DNA of 64,000 nt from Azospira restricta (GCF_016858125.1 NZ_CP064781.1:3729501-3793500), one strand, 5' to 3'; positions 43,656 through 53,829 are shown, counted from the stretch's first letter. The notes: generated from the sequence alone by a model not told the origin. Translations and numbers: made by a program.

Positions 43656-44354
43656 ATGCACGGAAACCATCAAAGCATCAACATCGAGGCGCTGCTCGCG
43701 CATGTGCCGCTGTTCAACGGACTGATGCCGGCCGAAATCGCCCGCATCGCCCGCGGCACCCGCGAGATCCACGCCGCCCGCGGCGACATCCTGTTCCACA
43801 AGGGCGACGCCTGCGCCGGTTTCCACCTGATCGTCTATGGCCAGGTCAAGCTCGCCTTCACCTCGCCGCAGGGCGGCGAGAAGGTCGTCGAGATCCTCAG
43901 CCAGGGACAGACCTTCGGCGAGGCAGTGATGTTCATGGACAAGCCCTACCTCGTCTACGCGCAGGCGCTGACCGACTCGCTGCTGCTGCACATCTCGAAG
44001 GCGGTGATCATGGAAGAGTTGGAGAACGACCCCAAGCTCGGCCGCAAGATGATCGCCGGCATGGCGATGCGCCTGCACCACCTGATCACCGACGTCGAAT
44101 CCTACTCGCTGCACTCCGGCCGCCAGCGCATCATCGGCTACCTGCTGCGCGAACAGCTCGACTCCGACGAGGCCGAGAAGGCGGTCACCGTCACGCTGCC
44201 GACCAACAAGGGCGTCATCGCCTCGCGGCTGAACCTGACGCAGGAGCACTTCTCGCGCATCCTGCACGAGCTGTCGGACAAGGGGCTGATTACGGTCGAG
44301 GGGCGGAAGATCCACATTCCAGATGTGGATAAGTTGCGGGATTACGATCTGTAG
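43656..44354 (+). CDS. DNR/NnrR-like Crp/Fnr-family regulator
   Basis: A 232-residue regulator with an N-terminal cyclic-nucleotide-like sensor domain and a winged helix. It lacks the cysteines that hold the [4Fe-4S] cluster of FNR (only Cys53 is present), so it should not sense oxygen in the FNR way. Segments such as TFGEAVMFMDKP, HHLITDVESYSLHSGRQRIIGYLL and TQEHFSRILHELSDKGLI closely resemble Pseudomonas DNR, a heme-dependent NO sensor of denitrification genes. The recognition helix keeps Glu197, Ser200 and Arg201, predicting TTGAT half-sites like the box at 32810. It is divergent to the unusual heme-copper gene and may control it and the other heme-copper operon. Confidence 0.85.
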   Translation: MHGNHQSINIEALLAHVPLFNGLMPAEIARIARGTREIHAARGDILFHKGDACAGFHLIVYGQVKLAFTSPQGGEKVVEILSQGQTFGEAVMFMDKPYLVYAQALTDSLLLHISKAVIMEELENDPKLGRKMIAGMAMRLHHLITDVESYSLHSGRQRIIGYLLREQLDSDEAEKAVTVTLPTNKGVIASRLNLTQEHFSRILHELSDKGLITVEGRKIHIPDVDKLRDYDL

Positions 44355-44502
44355 CCCCGCCCGGCTGACTCCCGCCCCATACCGGTACCCGACGGAGCGT
44401 TGCTGCAGCCGCGTTCCGCGGGGCAAGGGCACCGGCCATCGACGAACTCAACGGTGGCAGGAGAATTGCTTCCAAGCTGATGGTCCGCATACAGGCCGCC
44501 CG

Positions 44503-44961
44503 ATGACCGACGCAAATCGCCGCCCACGCCAGAAGCTGCTCGCCCAGTTCCTGAGTTACGTCGCCGTCGGCGGCACGGCATTCGTCGTCGATTTCGGCGT
44601 CCTCTATTTTCTTACCGAGCACCTCGGCGTCCACTACCTCGGCTCGGCCACCGCCGGCTTTCTGACCGGGCTCGTAGTGAACTACCTGCTCTGCATCGTC
44701 CTCATCTTCGATTTTCGCGCCATCGACAAAGCCGCCCACGAGTTCGGCCTGTTCGCCGTCATCGGCATCGCCGGCCTGCTGCTGAACAACTCGCTGCTCT
44801 GGCTGCTCACCGAACTTGCGGGTTTCCATTATCTGGCGTCGAAACTCGTTGCCGCAGCGCTGGTGCTGATCTTCAACTTCACGCTGCGACGCCAGTTGCT
44901 GTTCTCCGACAACCGCCTTGCCCGCCGCCTGGGCGGCCGCAAGTTTGCCGAGACCCGATAA
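44503..44961 (+). CDS. GtrA-family membrane protein
   Basis: A 152-residue protein with four membrane helices. The segments FLSYVAVGGTAFVVDFGVLYFL and VNYLLCIVLIFDFR are typical of GtrA, a small flippase-like partner in transfer of polyprenyl-phosphate-linked sugars. The ATG at 44503 gives the normal family length; the open frame reaches back to 44323. It opens the polysaccharide locus and is followed 3 bases later by an FAD oxidoreductase and then a GT2 enzyme, so the three probably modify a lipid-linked sugar together. Confidence 0.88.
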   Translation: MTDANRRPRQKLLAQFLSYVAVGGTAFVVDFGVLYFLTEHLGVHYLGSATAGFLTGLVVNYLLCIVLIFDFRAIDKAAHEFGLFAVIGIAGLLLNNSLLWLLTELAGFHYLASKLVAAALVLIFNFTLRRQLLFSDNRLARRLGGRKFAETR

Positions 44962-44964
44962 GCC

Positions 44965-46530
44965 ATGCCGCCGCAGCCTCCACGCGTCATCATCATCGGT
45001 GGCGGCCCCGCCGGCCTGACCGCCGCGCTCGAACTGACGCGCCGCTCGCCGATCAAACCCCTGGTCCTCGAAGCCCTCGACGACGTCGGCGGGATATCCC
45101 GCACCGTCGAGTACAAGGGAAACCGCATGGACATCGGCGGCCACCGCTTCTTCTCCAAGTCAGACTGGGTGATGAACTGGTGGCGCGAGATCATGCCGCT
45201 GCCGCCCTCGCCGCCGGCGCCGAAGGAGCTGCTGAACCACGTACCGGCCGCAGACCGGGTCATGCTGCTGCGCTCCCGGCTGTCGCGGATCTTCTTCTTG
45301 CGCAAGTTCTTCGACTATCCGATCTCGCTGTCGGCGCGGACGATGGCCAACCTCGGCCTGTGGCGCCTGCTCAAGATCGGCGTCACCTACGGCTGGGCGT
45401 CGCTGTTCCAGCGCAAGCCGGAAAGGCACCTCGAGGATTTCTTCGTCAACCGCTTCGGACGGGAGCTCTACCGGACCTTCTTCAAGGACTACACGGAGAA
45501 GGTCTGGGGCGTTCCCTGCGACCGGATCAGCCCGGACTGGGGCGCGCAGCGGGTCAAGGGCCTGTCGATCACGCGCGCCCTTCTGCACGCCGTGCGCTCG
45601 CTGCTGCCGAAGGGGGACACCGGCGACGTCCGACAAAAGAAGACCGACACCAGCCTGATCGAGCGTTTTCTCTACCCGAAGTACGGACCCGGCCAGATGT
45701 GGCGGATCGTCCGCGACGAAGTCACGGCCAACGGCGGCGAGGTCCGGCTGGGCTGCCGCGTGAAGCAGCTGCGCCACGACGGCAAGCGCGTGACGCACGT
45801 GGAATGGGAGGATGCCGACGGCCACCTCCACGGCGCCGGATGCGACTTCGCCATCTCGTCGATGCCGGTCAGGGAACTCGTCGATGCGATGAACCCGGCG
45901 GCGCCGGCGACGGTTGGCGAAGTCGCCAACGGCCTGATCTACCGGGATTTCATCACCGTCGGCGTGCTGCTGCGCAAGCTGCGGCCACAGCCGGCACCGA
46001 CGCCCGGCGAGCGGCGCCTGAACCTGCTCCCCGACACCTGGATCTACATTCAGGAACCGGATGTCCGCATCGGCCGCCTGCAGATCTTCAACAACTGGAG
46101 TCCGGCACTGGTCCGCGACCCGGACACGGTGTGGCTCGGCACTGAGTATTTTTGTCAGGAAGGTGACGATCTTTGGCAGCTCGACGACGAAGCGATGGGC
46201 AGACTGGCCACGGCCGAACTGGCCAAAATCGGCCTCATCGACGAAGCGGATGTACTCGACTTCCACGTCGTGCGCGTACCGAAGGCCTACCCGGCCTACT
46301 TCGGAACCTATGATCGTTTCGACGAGATCCGTCAGTGGACCGACGCGCTCGCCAACCTCTTTCTTGTCGGCCGCAACGGCATGCACCGCTACAACAACCA
46401 GGATCACTCGATGACCACCGCCAAGTTGGCTGTCGATGCAATCATCTCCGGAAGCACCGACAAATCCCCGCTGTGGTCGGTCAATCTGGAAGCTGAATAT
46501 CACGAGGAAAAGCAGGACGCGACAAAATGA
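44965..46530 (+). CDS. FAD-dependent oxidoreductase (UDP-galactopyranose mutase / protoporphyrinogen oxidase-like)
   Basis: A 521-residue flavoprotein. The N-terminal FAD site is [17 protein letters not shown], and [29 protein letters not shown] follows, as in UDP-galactopyranose mutase-related and amine oxidase-like enzymes. The C-terminal FAD-contact segment is [28 protein letters not shown]. In this context a role in sugar-nucleotide or lipid-linked sugar isomerisation is likely, but the substrate cannot be read. Its end overlaps the GT2 gene (ATGA). Confidence 0.82.
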   Translation: MPPQPPRVIIIGGGPAGLTAALELTRRSPIKPLVLEALDDVGGISRTVEYKGNRMDIGGHRFFSKSDWVMNWWREIMPLPPSPPAPKELLNHVPAADRVMLLRSRLSRIFFLRKFFDYPISLSARTMANLGLWRLLKIGVTYGWASLFQRKPERHLEDFFVNRFGRELYRTFFKDYTEKVWGVPCDRISPDWGAQRVKGLSITRALLHAVRSLLPKGDTGDVRQKKTDTSLIERFLYPKYGPGQMWRIVRDEVTANGGEVRLGCRVKQLRHDGKRVTHVEWEDADGHLHGAGCDFAISSMPVRELVDAMNPAAPATVGEVANGLIYRDFITVGVLLRKLRPQPAPTPGERRLNLLPDTWIYIQEPDVRIGRLQIFNNWSPALVRDPDTVWLGTEYFCQEGDDLWQLDDEAMGRLATAELAKIGLIDEADVLDFHVVRVPKAYPAYFGTYDRFDEIRQWTDALANLFLVGRNGMHRYNNQDHSMTTAKLAVDAIISGSTDKSPLWSVNLEAEYHEEKQDATK

Positions 46531-47699
46531 TGCGCGAGGACAACATCTACGTCACGGCGGTGATGCCCTGCCTGAACGAGGAGAACTCGATCGGCATCTG
46601 CATCGACAAGGCGTTCCGCTGCTTCGCCGAGCTCGGCATCCGTGGCGAGGTCGTCGTCGCCGACAACGGTTCGACTGACCGCTCGGTCGAGATCGCCGAA
46701 TCGCTGGGCGCCCGCGTCGTCCATGAAAGCCGGCGCGGCTACGGCGCCGCCCTGATGTGCGGGATCGAGGCCGCCAAGGGGCGGATCGTCATCATGGCCG
46801 ACGCCGACGATTCCTACGACTGGCTGGCGATGGGCGACTTCATCTGCCAGATCGAAAACGGTTTCGACCTGGTGATGGGCAACCGCTTCAAGGGCGGCAT
46901 CGCGCCCGGCGCCATGCCGCCCCTGCATCGTTATCTCGGCAACCCCGTCCTGTCCACGGTGACGCGCCTGCTGTACGACATCCCGATCGGCGACTTCCAC
47001 TGTGGCATGCGCGCTTTCACAAACGATGCGTACAAGCGCATGAAACTGCGCACCGACGGTATGGAGTTCGCCACTGAAATGATCGTGTACGCCGCCCAGG
47101 CCGGGTTGCGCATCGGCGAAATCCCGACGACGCTGTCCCCCGACAAGCGGGGACGGCCGCCCCACCTGCGTTCGTTCCGCGACGGATGGCGCCATCTGCG
47201 CTTTATCGTCACCTACGCGCCGGACTATCTCTACATGGCGCCCGGCAGCCTGTTCTGGCTGCTCGGCCTGCTCGGCCTGATCGGTCTCGTGAACGGCCCG
47301 GCGCAACTGTTCGGTCGGGTCCTCGGCATCCATTTTCTCGTTCTCGCCAGCATGCTGTTCCTGCTGGGGAACAGCATCCTCACATTCGGCGTTCTGGCCA
47401 AGGCCTACCACAACGCACACCATCCCCTCCCGCCATCGCTGTTCAGCCGCTTCCTGCGGCGCTTCACGCTGGAGAAAGGCGTACTCACCGGGCTCGCGCT
47501 ATTCCTGATCGGCGCCTCGACCGATGCCTACATCCTGTTCCAATGGATCGAGCGACACCAAGGAGCGATGGCCGACACGGTTCACCTGGCGATCGTCGCC
47601 GGTACCGCGACCATTCTCGGACTTCACCTCGTCTTCTCGTCGTTCCTGCTCAACATGATGAAGGCCGGAAGCCCCGCCCATGCGCACGGCAGGGCATAG
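46527..47699 (+). CDS. Glycosyltransferase family 2 with C-terminal membrane helices
   Basis: A 390-residue enzyme. The GT-A domain (residues 1-230) starts [22 protein letters not shown] and carries [13 protein letters not shown] and [13 protein letters not shown], with the DxD-type metal site. The active-site region continues into DFHCGMRAF. About four membrane helices follow (from [19 protein letters not shown]). This is the layout of dolichol/undecaprenyl-phosphate sugar synthases such as ArnC, GtrB and DPM1. With GtrA and the FAD enzyme before it, it probably charges polyprenyl phosphate with a sugar at the membrane. Its last 20 bases overlap the following gene. Confidence 0.88.
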   Translation: MMREDNIYVTAVMPCLNEENSIGICIDKAFRCFAELGIRGEVVVADNGSTDRSVEIAESLGARVVHESRRGYGAALMCGIEAAKGRIVIMADADDSYDWLAMGDFICQIENGFDLVMGNRFKGGIAPGAMPPLHRYLGNPVLSTVTRLLYDIPIGDFHCGMRAFTNDAYKRMKLRTDGMEFATEMIVYAAQAGLRIGEIPTTLSPDKRGRPPHLRSFRDGWRHLRFIVTYAPDYLYMAPGSLFWLLGLLGLIGLVNGPAQLFGRVLGIHFLVLASMLFLLGNSILTFGVLAKAYHNAHHPLPPSLFSRFLRRFTLEKGVLTGLALFLIGASTDAYILFQWIERHQGAMADTVHLAIVAGTATILGLHLVFSSFLLNMMKAGSPAHAHGRA

Positions 47700-48705
47700 C
47701 GCCGGCGAGGCAATCCTCTACGATCCGCGCTGGTCCGGACAGCACGGCATAGGACGGTTCGCGCACGAGATCATCTCCAGACTTCCCGGCGCTCGCCCCC
47801 TGGCAATCAACGCCAGAAGGCTGTCGCCGATCGATCCTCTGGCGATCACCGCCGGGCTCATTGGAAAACGACAATGTGCCTATTTCTCCCCGGGCTTTAA
47901 TCCACCCATCGCCGCTTCGATTCCCTTTGCATTCACGATCCACGACCTGATTCATCTTAGGTTTCCTGGCGAGTCGTCCCTCCTTCGCCGCCTTTACTAC
48001 CGCACAGTCGTGAAGCCGGGCGCGCGTCGGGCAAGCTGTATCTTTACGGTTTCTGAGCATGCAAAAGCCGACATCCTCGATTGGGTTGACCTGGACGAAC
48101 ACAAGGTGGTGGTTGTCCCCAATGCGCCCTCCGACCTGTTTTCACCCAACGGTCCACGCCACGAATCAGGCAGCCCTTATTTTCTCCACGTTGGCCGTCG
48201 TGCCCGCCACAAGAACATTCCTCGACTGGTAGCCGCCTTTTCGCGCGTCAAGATGCGTGATGCGCGACTATTCTTTACCGGACACCCGGATCCCGAAACG
48301 GAAGCGTTGATTGCCATGCACAAGATCGGCAACCGCGCAGGCTTCACTGGGCCCATTGACGACTCGACGCTGGCCAGCCTTTATCGCGGGGCACTGGCGC
48401 TCGTCTTTCCGTCCCTTTATGAAGGATTCGGCCTCCCTGTGCTGGAAGCCATGGCTTGTGGAACCCCTGTGATAACGTCCACACACCCTGCCCTAATGGA
48501 GACGGCAGGCTCAGGCAATGCCCTGTTCGTCCCGCCGGAGAGTGAAGAGGCCCTGACGCAGGCAATGGATCGGATGACCGAGGCCGCAGAGGGCCGCGCC
48601 GAGCTTCGCACGCGCGGAATCATTCGTGCCGGAGCGTTTTCCTGGCAGGACAGCGCAACGGTGGTTGCCAGAGAACTCACCCAGGCGCTTCAGGCATGCC
48701 AGTGA
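47680..48705 (+). CDS. Glycosyltransferase family 4
   Basis: A 341-residue GT-B enzyme. The N-terminal half has AILYDPRWSGQHGIGRFAHEI, the C-terminal half the donor-binding PYFLHVGRRARHKNIPRLV and the EGFGLPVLEAMACGTPV motif with the two conserved Glu of family GT4. Its acceptor and donor sugars are unknown. It shares 20 bases with the upstream GT2 gene and 10 with the downstream flippase gene, so translation of all three is probably linked. Confidence 0.88.
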   Translation: MRTAGHSAGEAILYDPRWSGQHGIGRFAHEIISRLPGARPLAINARRLSPIDPLAITAGLIGKRQCAYFSPGFNPPIAASIPFAFTIHDLIHLRFPGESSLLRRLYYRTVVKPGARRASCIFTVSEHAKADILDWVDLDEHKVVVVPNAPSDLFSPNGPRHESGSPYFLHVGRRARHKNIPRLVAAFSRVKMRDARLFFTGHPDPETEALIAMHKIGNRAGFTGPIDDSTLASLYRGALALVFPSLYEGFGLPVLEAMACGTPVITSTHPALMETAGSGNALFVPPESEEALTQAMDRMTEAAEGRAELRTRGIIRAGAFSWQDSATVVARELTQALQACQ

Positions 48706-49997
48706 AGGTCGGCATGCCCGAACACGACCGCGCCATGCCCTCGATGAAGAGCTATCTGGGCAGCGCCTTCTGGCTGCTCGTCGAAAAAGTTCTCCGTCTG
48801 ACCAGCGGCCTTCTCGTAGGCATCTGGCTGGCCCGCTACCTTGGTCCCACCGACTTCGGCTCTCTCAGCTACGCGCTTAACCTGGTCGCCCTCCTGGCCG
48901 GGTTTTTAACCCTGGGGCTCGACAACCTTATAGTCCGGGAACTCGTCAAAGCGCCCGACCGCGAAGACCGGCTGCTCGGAACCGCGCTCGGGATGCGCAT
49001 CGCAGGCCTAGCCCTGTCAGCTGTCGCTGCCTGCGTCATTCTTGCCCACAGCAACGCCACGACTGAAACGCGGTTTTTGGTCGGGCTGATCTGGCTGTCC
49101 ACCCTCTTCCAGCTGCTGAACTTGATCGAACTCCATTTCCAGGCGCATGCAACGACCAGGAACACCGCCATCGCCAATAGCGCGGCAACCATCCTTTCGG
49201 CGCTGCTCAAGGCGGCATTGATTTGGAACGAGGCGCCCTTGGCGCTGTTTGCGGCAGCTTCGATTCTGGAAACGTCGATTCTTGCGATCTTTCTCGCTTC
49301 GTTCTACCAGAAGGCCGGGCGACGCATATTGCGCTGGCGCTTCGACTGGGCAATCGCGAGCCTTCTCGCGCGACAGGGGTGGCCGCTGTTTCTTTCGGCG
49401 CTCGCCATCGCGGTCTATTCCCGGATTGACCAGATCATCATCGAAGCCTTGCTGTCGGCCGAAGCCGTCGGTCATTACGCGGCAGCAACCCGATTGAGCG
49501 AATCCTGGTTCTTCATTCCGACAATCATCTGCAATGCGTTGCTGCCTTCGGCCATAGCCGCAAGGTCGGCCAGCGCGGAAACATACCGGCACATTCAGTT
49601 CAGGATATACCGCAGCATGTTTGTTCTAGGTGGCGCAGTTGCGCTGCCGGTGACGCTGCTCAGCGATGAGATCACCCTGCTGCTATACGGACCGGCCTAC
49701 ACGTCGGCCGGCACAGTTCTTTCGATTCACATCTGGAGCGGCTTGTTCGTCGGCCTGGGATGCGCGTCCAGTCTTTGGCTGATTGCGGAGGGCCTTACTC
49801 GGTATTCCCTATACCGGACATTCATTGGCGGGGTAGCTAGCGTCACCCTGAATTTCCTATTGATTCCGAAACTTGGTTTGACAGGAGCCGCGATCTCGGC
49901 GCTGTGCAGCTATTTCATTGCCACCTTCAGCCTGCTGTTGTTTTCCAGAACACGGGCCTGTGGCATCGCCATGCTATTCCCCCGTATGCCAAAGTAA
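48696..49997 (+). CDS. Wzx-type polysaccharide flippase (MOP superfamily)
   Basis: A 433-residue membrane protein with about 12 helices. The N-terminus SYLGSAFWLLVEKVLRLTSGLLVGIWLARYLGP is typical of Wzx/RfbX and related O-antigen or exopolysaccharide exporters, which move lipid-linked repeat units across the inner membrane. A later ATG at 48744 would begin right before this conserved start and may be the true one. Its presence indicates a Wzy-type route. No clear Wzy or Wzz homologue was recognised, but one of the polytopic proteins downstream could be the polymerase. Confidence 0.88.
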   Translation: MPVKVGMPEHDRAMPSMKSYLGSAFWLLVEKVLRLTSGLLVGIWLARYLGPTDFGSLSYALNLVALLAGFLTLGLDNLIVRELVKAPDREDRLLGTALGMRIAGLALSAVAACVILAHSNATTETRFLVGLIWLSTLFQLLNLIELHFQAHATTRNTAIANSAATILSALLKAALIWNEAPLALFAAASILETSILAIFLASFYQKAGRRILRWRFDWAIASLLARQGWPLFLSALAIAVYSRIDQIIIEALLSAEAVGHYAAATRLSESWFFIPTIICNALLPSAIAARSASAETYRHIQFRIYRSMFVLGGAVALPVTLLSDEITLLLYGPAYTSAGTVLSIHIWSGLFVGLGCASSLWLIAEGLTRYSLYRTFIGGVASVTLNFLLIPKLGLTGAAISALCSYFIATFSLLLFSRTRACGIAMLFPRMPK

Positions 49998-50013
49998 TGA
50001 ACGGACACGTCGA

Positions 50014-50646
50014 ATGTTGAAAACCTTCGTCAAACTGGTCGGCAACGCTCGTCCGCTGGCCGACCTGATCAACAACGGCCCGCTTTCGGAGGACGGCTGG
50101 TTCTTGAGCTGGCACCGCAAGGAATCTATCGACGCCCAAGGCAAACCGATCCCCTGGATGACTTACCCGGCAATCGAATTCCTCAGCCGTCACCTGCCCA
50201 AGAACATACGCGTGCTTGAATATGGCTGCGGCAACAGTACCTATTGGTGGGCAGCACGTGCCGCATCAGTCGTGAGCATCGAGCACGACCCCGACTGGTA
50301 TGCACGAACACGCCCCAAGCTCCCCCCTCATTGCACCCTTAAGCACATTTCCCTTGAAAACGAAGGAGACTATGCACGAGCAAGCCTTGCCTACGACCAT
50401 GCGTTCGAGATCGTGGTTATCGACGGAAGGGATCGTGCCAGCTGCCTTCAGCACTGTCCGCAGGCACTTACCGATGACGGAATCATCATCCTTGACGACA
50501 GCTGGCGTGAGCACTACCAGGAAAGCATCAGAAAATTGCTCAGCAAGGGTTGGCGACGTATCGAGTTCATCGGTTATGCGCCGATCTCCAGCGCCAGAGG
50601 CGAAACGTCGATTTTCTATCGAGACGGCAACCTTCTCGGTCTCTAG
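50014..50646 (+). CDS. Class I SAM-dependent methyltransferase
   Basis: A 210-residue enzyme. The cofactor site reads RVLEYGCGNSTYWWAARAASVVSIEHDPDWY, with the G-x-G loop and the acidic residue after the second strand. The later segment FEIVVIDGRDRASCLQHCPQALTDDGIIILDD fits motifs for the fourth and fifth strands. The ATG at 50014 gives a compact domain; the open frame also extends back into the flippase gene. In this locus it may methylate a sugar or a lipid-linked intermediate. The substrate is unknown. Confidence 0.85.
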   Translation: MLKTFVKLVGNARPLADLINNGPLSEDGWFLSWHRKESIDAQGKPIPWMTYPAIEFLSRHLPKNIRVLEYGCGNSTYWWAARAASVVSIEHDPDWYARTRPKLPPHCTLKHISLENEGDYARASLAYDHAFEIVVIDGRDRASCLQHCPQALTDDGIIILDDSWREHYQESIRKLLSKGWRRIEFIGYAPISSARGETSIFYRDGNLLGL

Positions 50647-50669
50647 TTCATCGCTGACGGGAAGCCACC

Positions 50670-51635
50670 ATGGAAACGGCCGTTCTCTTCCTTGTTTTCA
50701 ATCGCCCGGAAACGACCCGACGCGTGTTCGCCGCGATCAAGGCAGCCGCCCCGGCAAGGCTCTACGTCGCAGCAGACGGACCACGAGCTGGCCGCCCGGA
50801 TGACCAGAAACGCTGCAAAGAGGCTCGGGAAATCGCCGCAGCAGTGGATTGGCCATGCTCCGTCAAGACACTTTTCCGGGAGAAAAACCTGGGCTGTCGC
50901 GTCGCGGTCAGCACCGCGATCGACTGGTTCTTCGAATGCGAAGAGCAGGGAATCATTCTGGAAGACGATTGCCTGCCAGATGCCTCCTGGTTCCCGTTCG
51001 CCAGCGAAATGCTTGCGCGATTCCAAAACGAAGAACGGGTAATGTGCATCTCTGCAAGTCACTTCCATGGCGCCAACCATCAGCCGGAATACAGCTATTT
51101 CTTCAGCCGATACAACCATTGCTGGGGTTGGGCCACCTGGCGACGAGCCTGGCAGCACTACGACAAGGAAATGGAAGCGTGGCCGCAACTCCGGAACACC
51201 GGATGGTTACTCACTATGGGGGGAGGGACCCGTCTGTTTTCTCACTATTGGTCGAGCATTTTTGATTTGGCCCATGAAGGAAAAAAAATTGACTCATGGG
51301 CATATCGGTGGACCTTCTCGTGCTGGACACGAGAAGGGCTGACGGTGCTGCCGGCTCGTAATCTGGTCACCAATATCGGGTTTGGCGTTGACGCAACCCA
51401 TACGACACGAACCTCGACCGAATCGGGCACTCCAGGCCTGGAACGTATCGCCTTCCCGCTTCGACACCCGACCGCGGTCATTCGCGATGAATGGGCGGAC
51501 CGATGGACCGATCGCCATGTTTTCGGAATTTCGGCACTCGCGATCACAAGAAGAAACATTGAAAAAATCCCTCTCGTTCACGCCTTGATGGCATCATTGT
51601 CCAGCATCCGTTCTGCATTACGGGGACGCCCGTGA
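50670..51635 (+). CDS. GT-A glycosyltransferase (GNT-I-like)
   Basis: A 321-residue enzyme. It starts TAVLFLVFNRPETTRRVFAAI and carries YVAADGPR and GIILEDDCLPDASWF, an ExDD metal site as in GNT-I-like and HlpA-like glycosyltransferases. CWGWATWRRAW is another typical segment. The donor sugar is unknown. It lies 23 bases after one methyltransferase gene and 15 before the next, all on the same strand. Local base composition is lower in GC than in the first half of the window. Confidence 0.82.
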   Translation: METAVLFLVFNRPETTRRVFAAIKAAAPARLYVAADGPRAGRPDDQKRCKEAREIAAAVDWPCSVKTLFREKNLGCRVAVSTAIDWFFECEEQGIILEDDCLPDASWFPFASEMLARFQNEERVMCISASHFHGANHQPEYSYFFSRYNHCWGWATWRRAWQHYDKEMEAWPQLRNTGWLLTMGGGTRLFSHYWSSIFDLAHEGKKIDSWAYRWTFSCWTREGLTVLPARNLVTNIGFGVDATHTTRTSTESGTPGLERIAFPLRHPTAVIRDEWADRWTDRHVFGISALAITRRNIEKIPLVHALMASLSSIRSALRGRP

Positions 51636-51650
51636 TCCGCGGTTCCTTCG

Positions 51651-52553
51651 ATGGCCGACCGCATCCATTCGCGCACGCTCTTGCGGCAACGCCATCCACT
51701 GACATCAAGCCAAGTGAGCACTGACACGATTGCGGTATGGGGGTTTCGGCTTCCGGCCCACCTTCTAGGCGCTTCGGACCGGAAGTATCTGGCCTCGCTC
51801 CCGCTGGAATTGCCAAGCATCGAATGGCTCTGGTCCGAAATGGACCGGATATGGGTTGCCTACGGCTTGAACAACAAAGTCCCGGACCAGCCGCTCCTTC
51901 AGCAGTACTACAGCCACCCCGTTTGGATCGCGAACGGCGTATTCACTGCTCAAGACCCGATTTCCGCATCCCATAGAATCGCAATTGCACACTACGTAGG
52001 ACGGCTGGGAACGAAGGAAGTGGCCGATTACGGCGGCGGATTCGGAGAACTCGCGCGCACGATATCGACCCACACAGAGGCAGCCCGCGTCGCCGTGATC
52101 GAGCCCTATGTCACGGCTGTTGCCAAGGCACTATCGGCAGGAAACGAACGCATTTCCTTTCTTCCAAGCCTCGATGACGAGCGATACGATCTCATCATTG
52201 CCCAAGACATACTTGAGCACGTGGCGGATCCCCTCGGCACCACAAATGCACTTTCGAGAGCGTTGAAGCCGGGAGGATTCGCGATCATCGCGAACTGTTT
52301 TTTCCCGGTGATTCAATGCCATCTTCCGGCCACATTTCATTTGCGGCACACGTTCCGATTCGTTGTGCCATGCCTCGGACTGAAATACGTCGGCAGGGTC
52401 CCCGGGGCAGAGCATGCCCAGATATTCGTCAGGAGTGGCGCGCCTGACCTTGCAAAGCTAAGGAATATGGAACGCGCCAGCCAGACGTTAGGTCCCGTAC
52501 TGAACGCTCTAGGGGACGGATGGGATGCCTTGCGACGGAAACTGAACCGATGA
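51651..52553 (+). CDS. Class I SAM-dependent methyltransferase
   Basis: A 300-residue protein. Residues 1-115 form an N-terminal part without clear family features. The methyltransferase domain has KEVADYGGGFGELARTISTH as the cofactor loop, VAVIEPY after it, and YDLIIAQDILEHVADPLGTTNALSRALKPGGFAII as motif IV and beyond. The stop overlaps the ATG of the next glycosyltransferase (ATGA). It likely modifies a sugar in the repeat unit or caps a chain. Confidence 0.8.
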   Translation: MADRIHSRTLLRQRHPLTSSQVSTDTIAVWGFRLPAHLLGASDRKYLASLPLELPSIEWLWSEMDRIWVAYGLNNKVPDQPLLQQYYSHPVWIANGVFTAQDPISASHRIAIAHYVGRLGTKEVADYGGGFGELARTISTHTEAARVAVIEPYVTAVAKALSAGNERISFLPSLDDERYDLIIAQDILEHVADPLGTTNALSRALKPGGFAIIANCFFPVIQCHLPATFHLRHTFRFVVPCLGLKYVGRVPGAEHAQIFVRSGAPDLAKLRNMERASQTLGPVLNALGDGWDALRRKLNR

Positions 52554-53815
52554 CCCCTCTCCTCGTCTCGAACTCCGACGGCGGCGGCGGAGCGGCCCGT
52601 GCCGCAACTAGACTGCACCGCGCCTTACTTGGACAAGGCATACATGCCCGAATGCGTGTTCGCCACAAAACCGGCGACGAACCGTCGGCGGAAGGCTCCG
52701 GCAACTGGCACGGCAAGCTCGCAGACCGGCTGCGCCTGCCGATGGGCGACCTGTACAAGCGACTGCAGAGAACGACCAATACGGCGCCGCACTCCGCCAA
52801 CCGGATGCCGTCCCGGTGGGCCCGGCTGCTCGACACGTCCAACGCCGATGTGATCAACCTGCACTGGCTCGGCGACGAAACGATGTCGATTGCGGATATC
52901 GGCCGGATCCGGAAACCGATCGTCTGGACGCTGCACGACATGTGGCCTTTCTGCGGAACCGAGCACTATGCGGACGACTCGCCCACGGCTCGCTGGCGAC
53001 GGGGCTACACGGCTGACAATCGCAACCCCGCGGATACAGGCATCGACCTCGACCGTCTGGCCTGGCACGACAAGCGACAGGCATGGCGGAGGCCGATGCT
53101 GCTGGTGGCGCCGAGTAACTGGCTCGCAGCCTGCGCCCGTGGGAGCGCATTGATGTCCGGCTGGCCGCTGACGGTGATTCCCAACGCGCTCGACACCGGC
53201 CTCTACAAGCCGCTCGACCGCACCTTCTGCCGGCATGCGCTCGATCTGCCACAGGACGGCCGACTGATTCTTTTTGGCGCCCTCGGCGGCGGACAGGATC
53301 CGCGCAAAGGTTACGATCTTTTGCTCGGGGCGCTGGCCAGACTCCGCCTACAAACGATGCAGGAAAAAGTCACCTGCGTGGCGTTCGGCGCCAGCCAACC
53401 ATCGCCGCCTCCGGAGCTGCCGCTGCCCGTGCGGTGGCTTGGGCGAATCCAAGACGACTTCTCGCTGGCCCTGCTCTACAACGCGGCCGACGTCACCGTC
53501 GTGCCGTCGCGGCAGGAGAACCTGCCGCAGGTCGCAACCGAGGCACAGGCCTGCGGCTGCCCGGTGCTGGCCTTCGACTGCACTGGCTTGCCCGATGCCG
53601 TGCTGCACCGGCACACGGGCTATCTGGCACGCCCCTACGATCCGGACGATCTGGCGGAAGGGCTGCGCTGGCTGCTAGACGACGAAGATCGCCGCCGCTC
53701 GCTGGGCGTCGCTGCGCGGCAACGGGCTGTCCTACTGTGGCACCCGGACATCGTCGCGAAGCAGTATCTGGAAGTCTATCGGCAGGCCGTCGACAGTCTA
53801 CCGACGAACGGGTAA
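52550..53815 (+). CDS. Glycosyltransferase family 4
   Basis: A 421-residue GT-B enzyme. It starts MTPLLVSNSDGGGGAARAATRLHRAL, as in several colanic-acid type GT4 proteins, and includes INLHWLGDE and VWTLHDMWPFCGTEHY. The GT4 signature is VVPSRQENLPQVATEAQACGCPVLAF with both Glu. The ATG at 52550 overlaps the upstream stop and is preferred to 52520. GC content is higher here than in the two genes before it. Confidence 0.88.
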   Translation: MTPLLVSNSDGGGGAARAATRLHRALLGQGIHARMRVRHKTGDEPSAEGSGNWHGKLADRLRLPMGDLYKRLQRTTNTAPHSANRMPSRWARLLDTSNADVINLHWLGDETMSIADIGRIRKPIVWTLHDMWPFCGTEHYADDSPTARWRRGYTADNRNPADTGIDLDRLAWHDKRQAWRRPMLLVAPSNWLAACARGSALMSGWPLTVIPNALDTGLYKPLDRTFCRHALDLPQDGRLILFGALGGGQDPRKGYDLLLGALARLRLQTMQEKVTCVAFGASQPSPPPELPLPVRWLGRIQDDFSLALLYNAADVTVVPSRQENLPQVATEAQACGCPVLAFDCTGLPDAVLHRHTGYLARPYDPDDLAEGLRWLLDDEDRRRSLGVAARQRAVLLWHPDIVAKQYLEVYRQAVDSLPTNG

Positions 53816-53829
53816 CACACGGCCTGACG

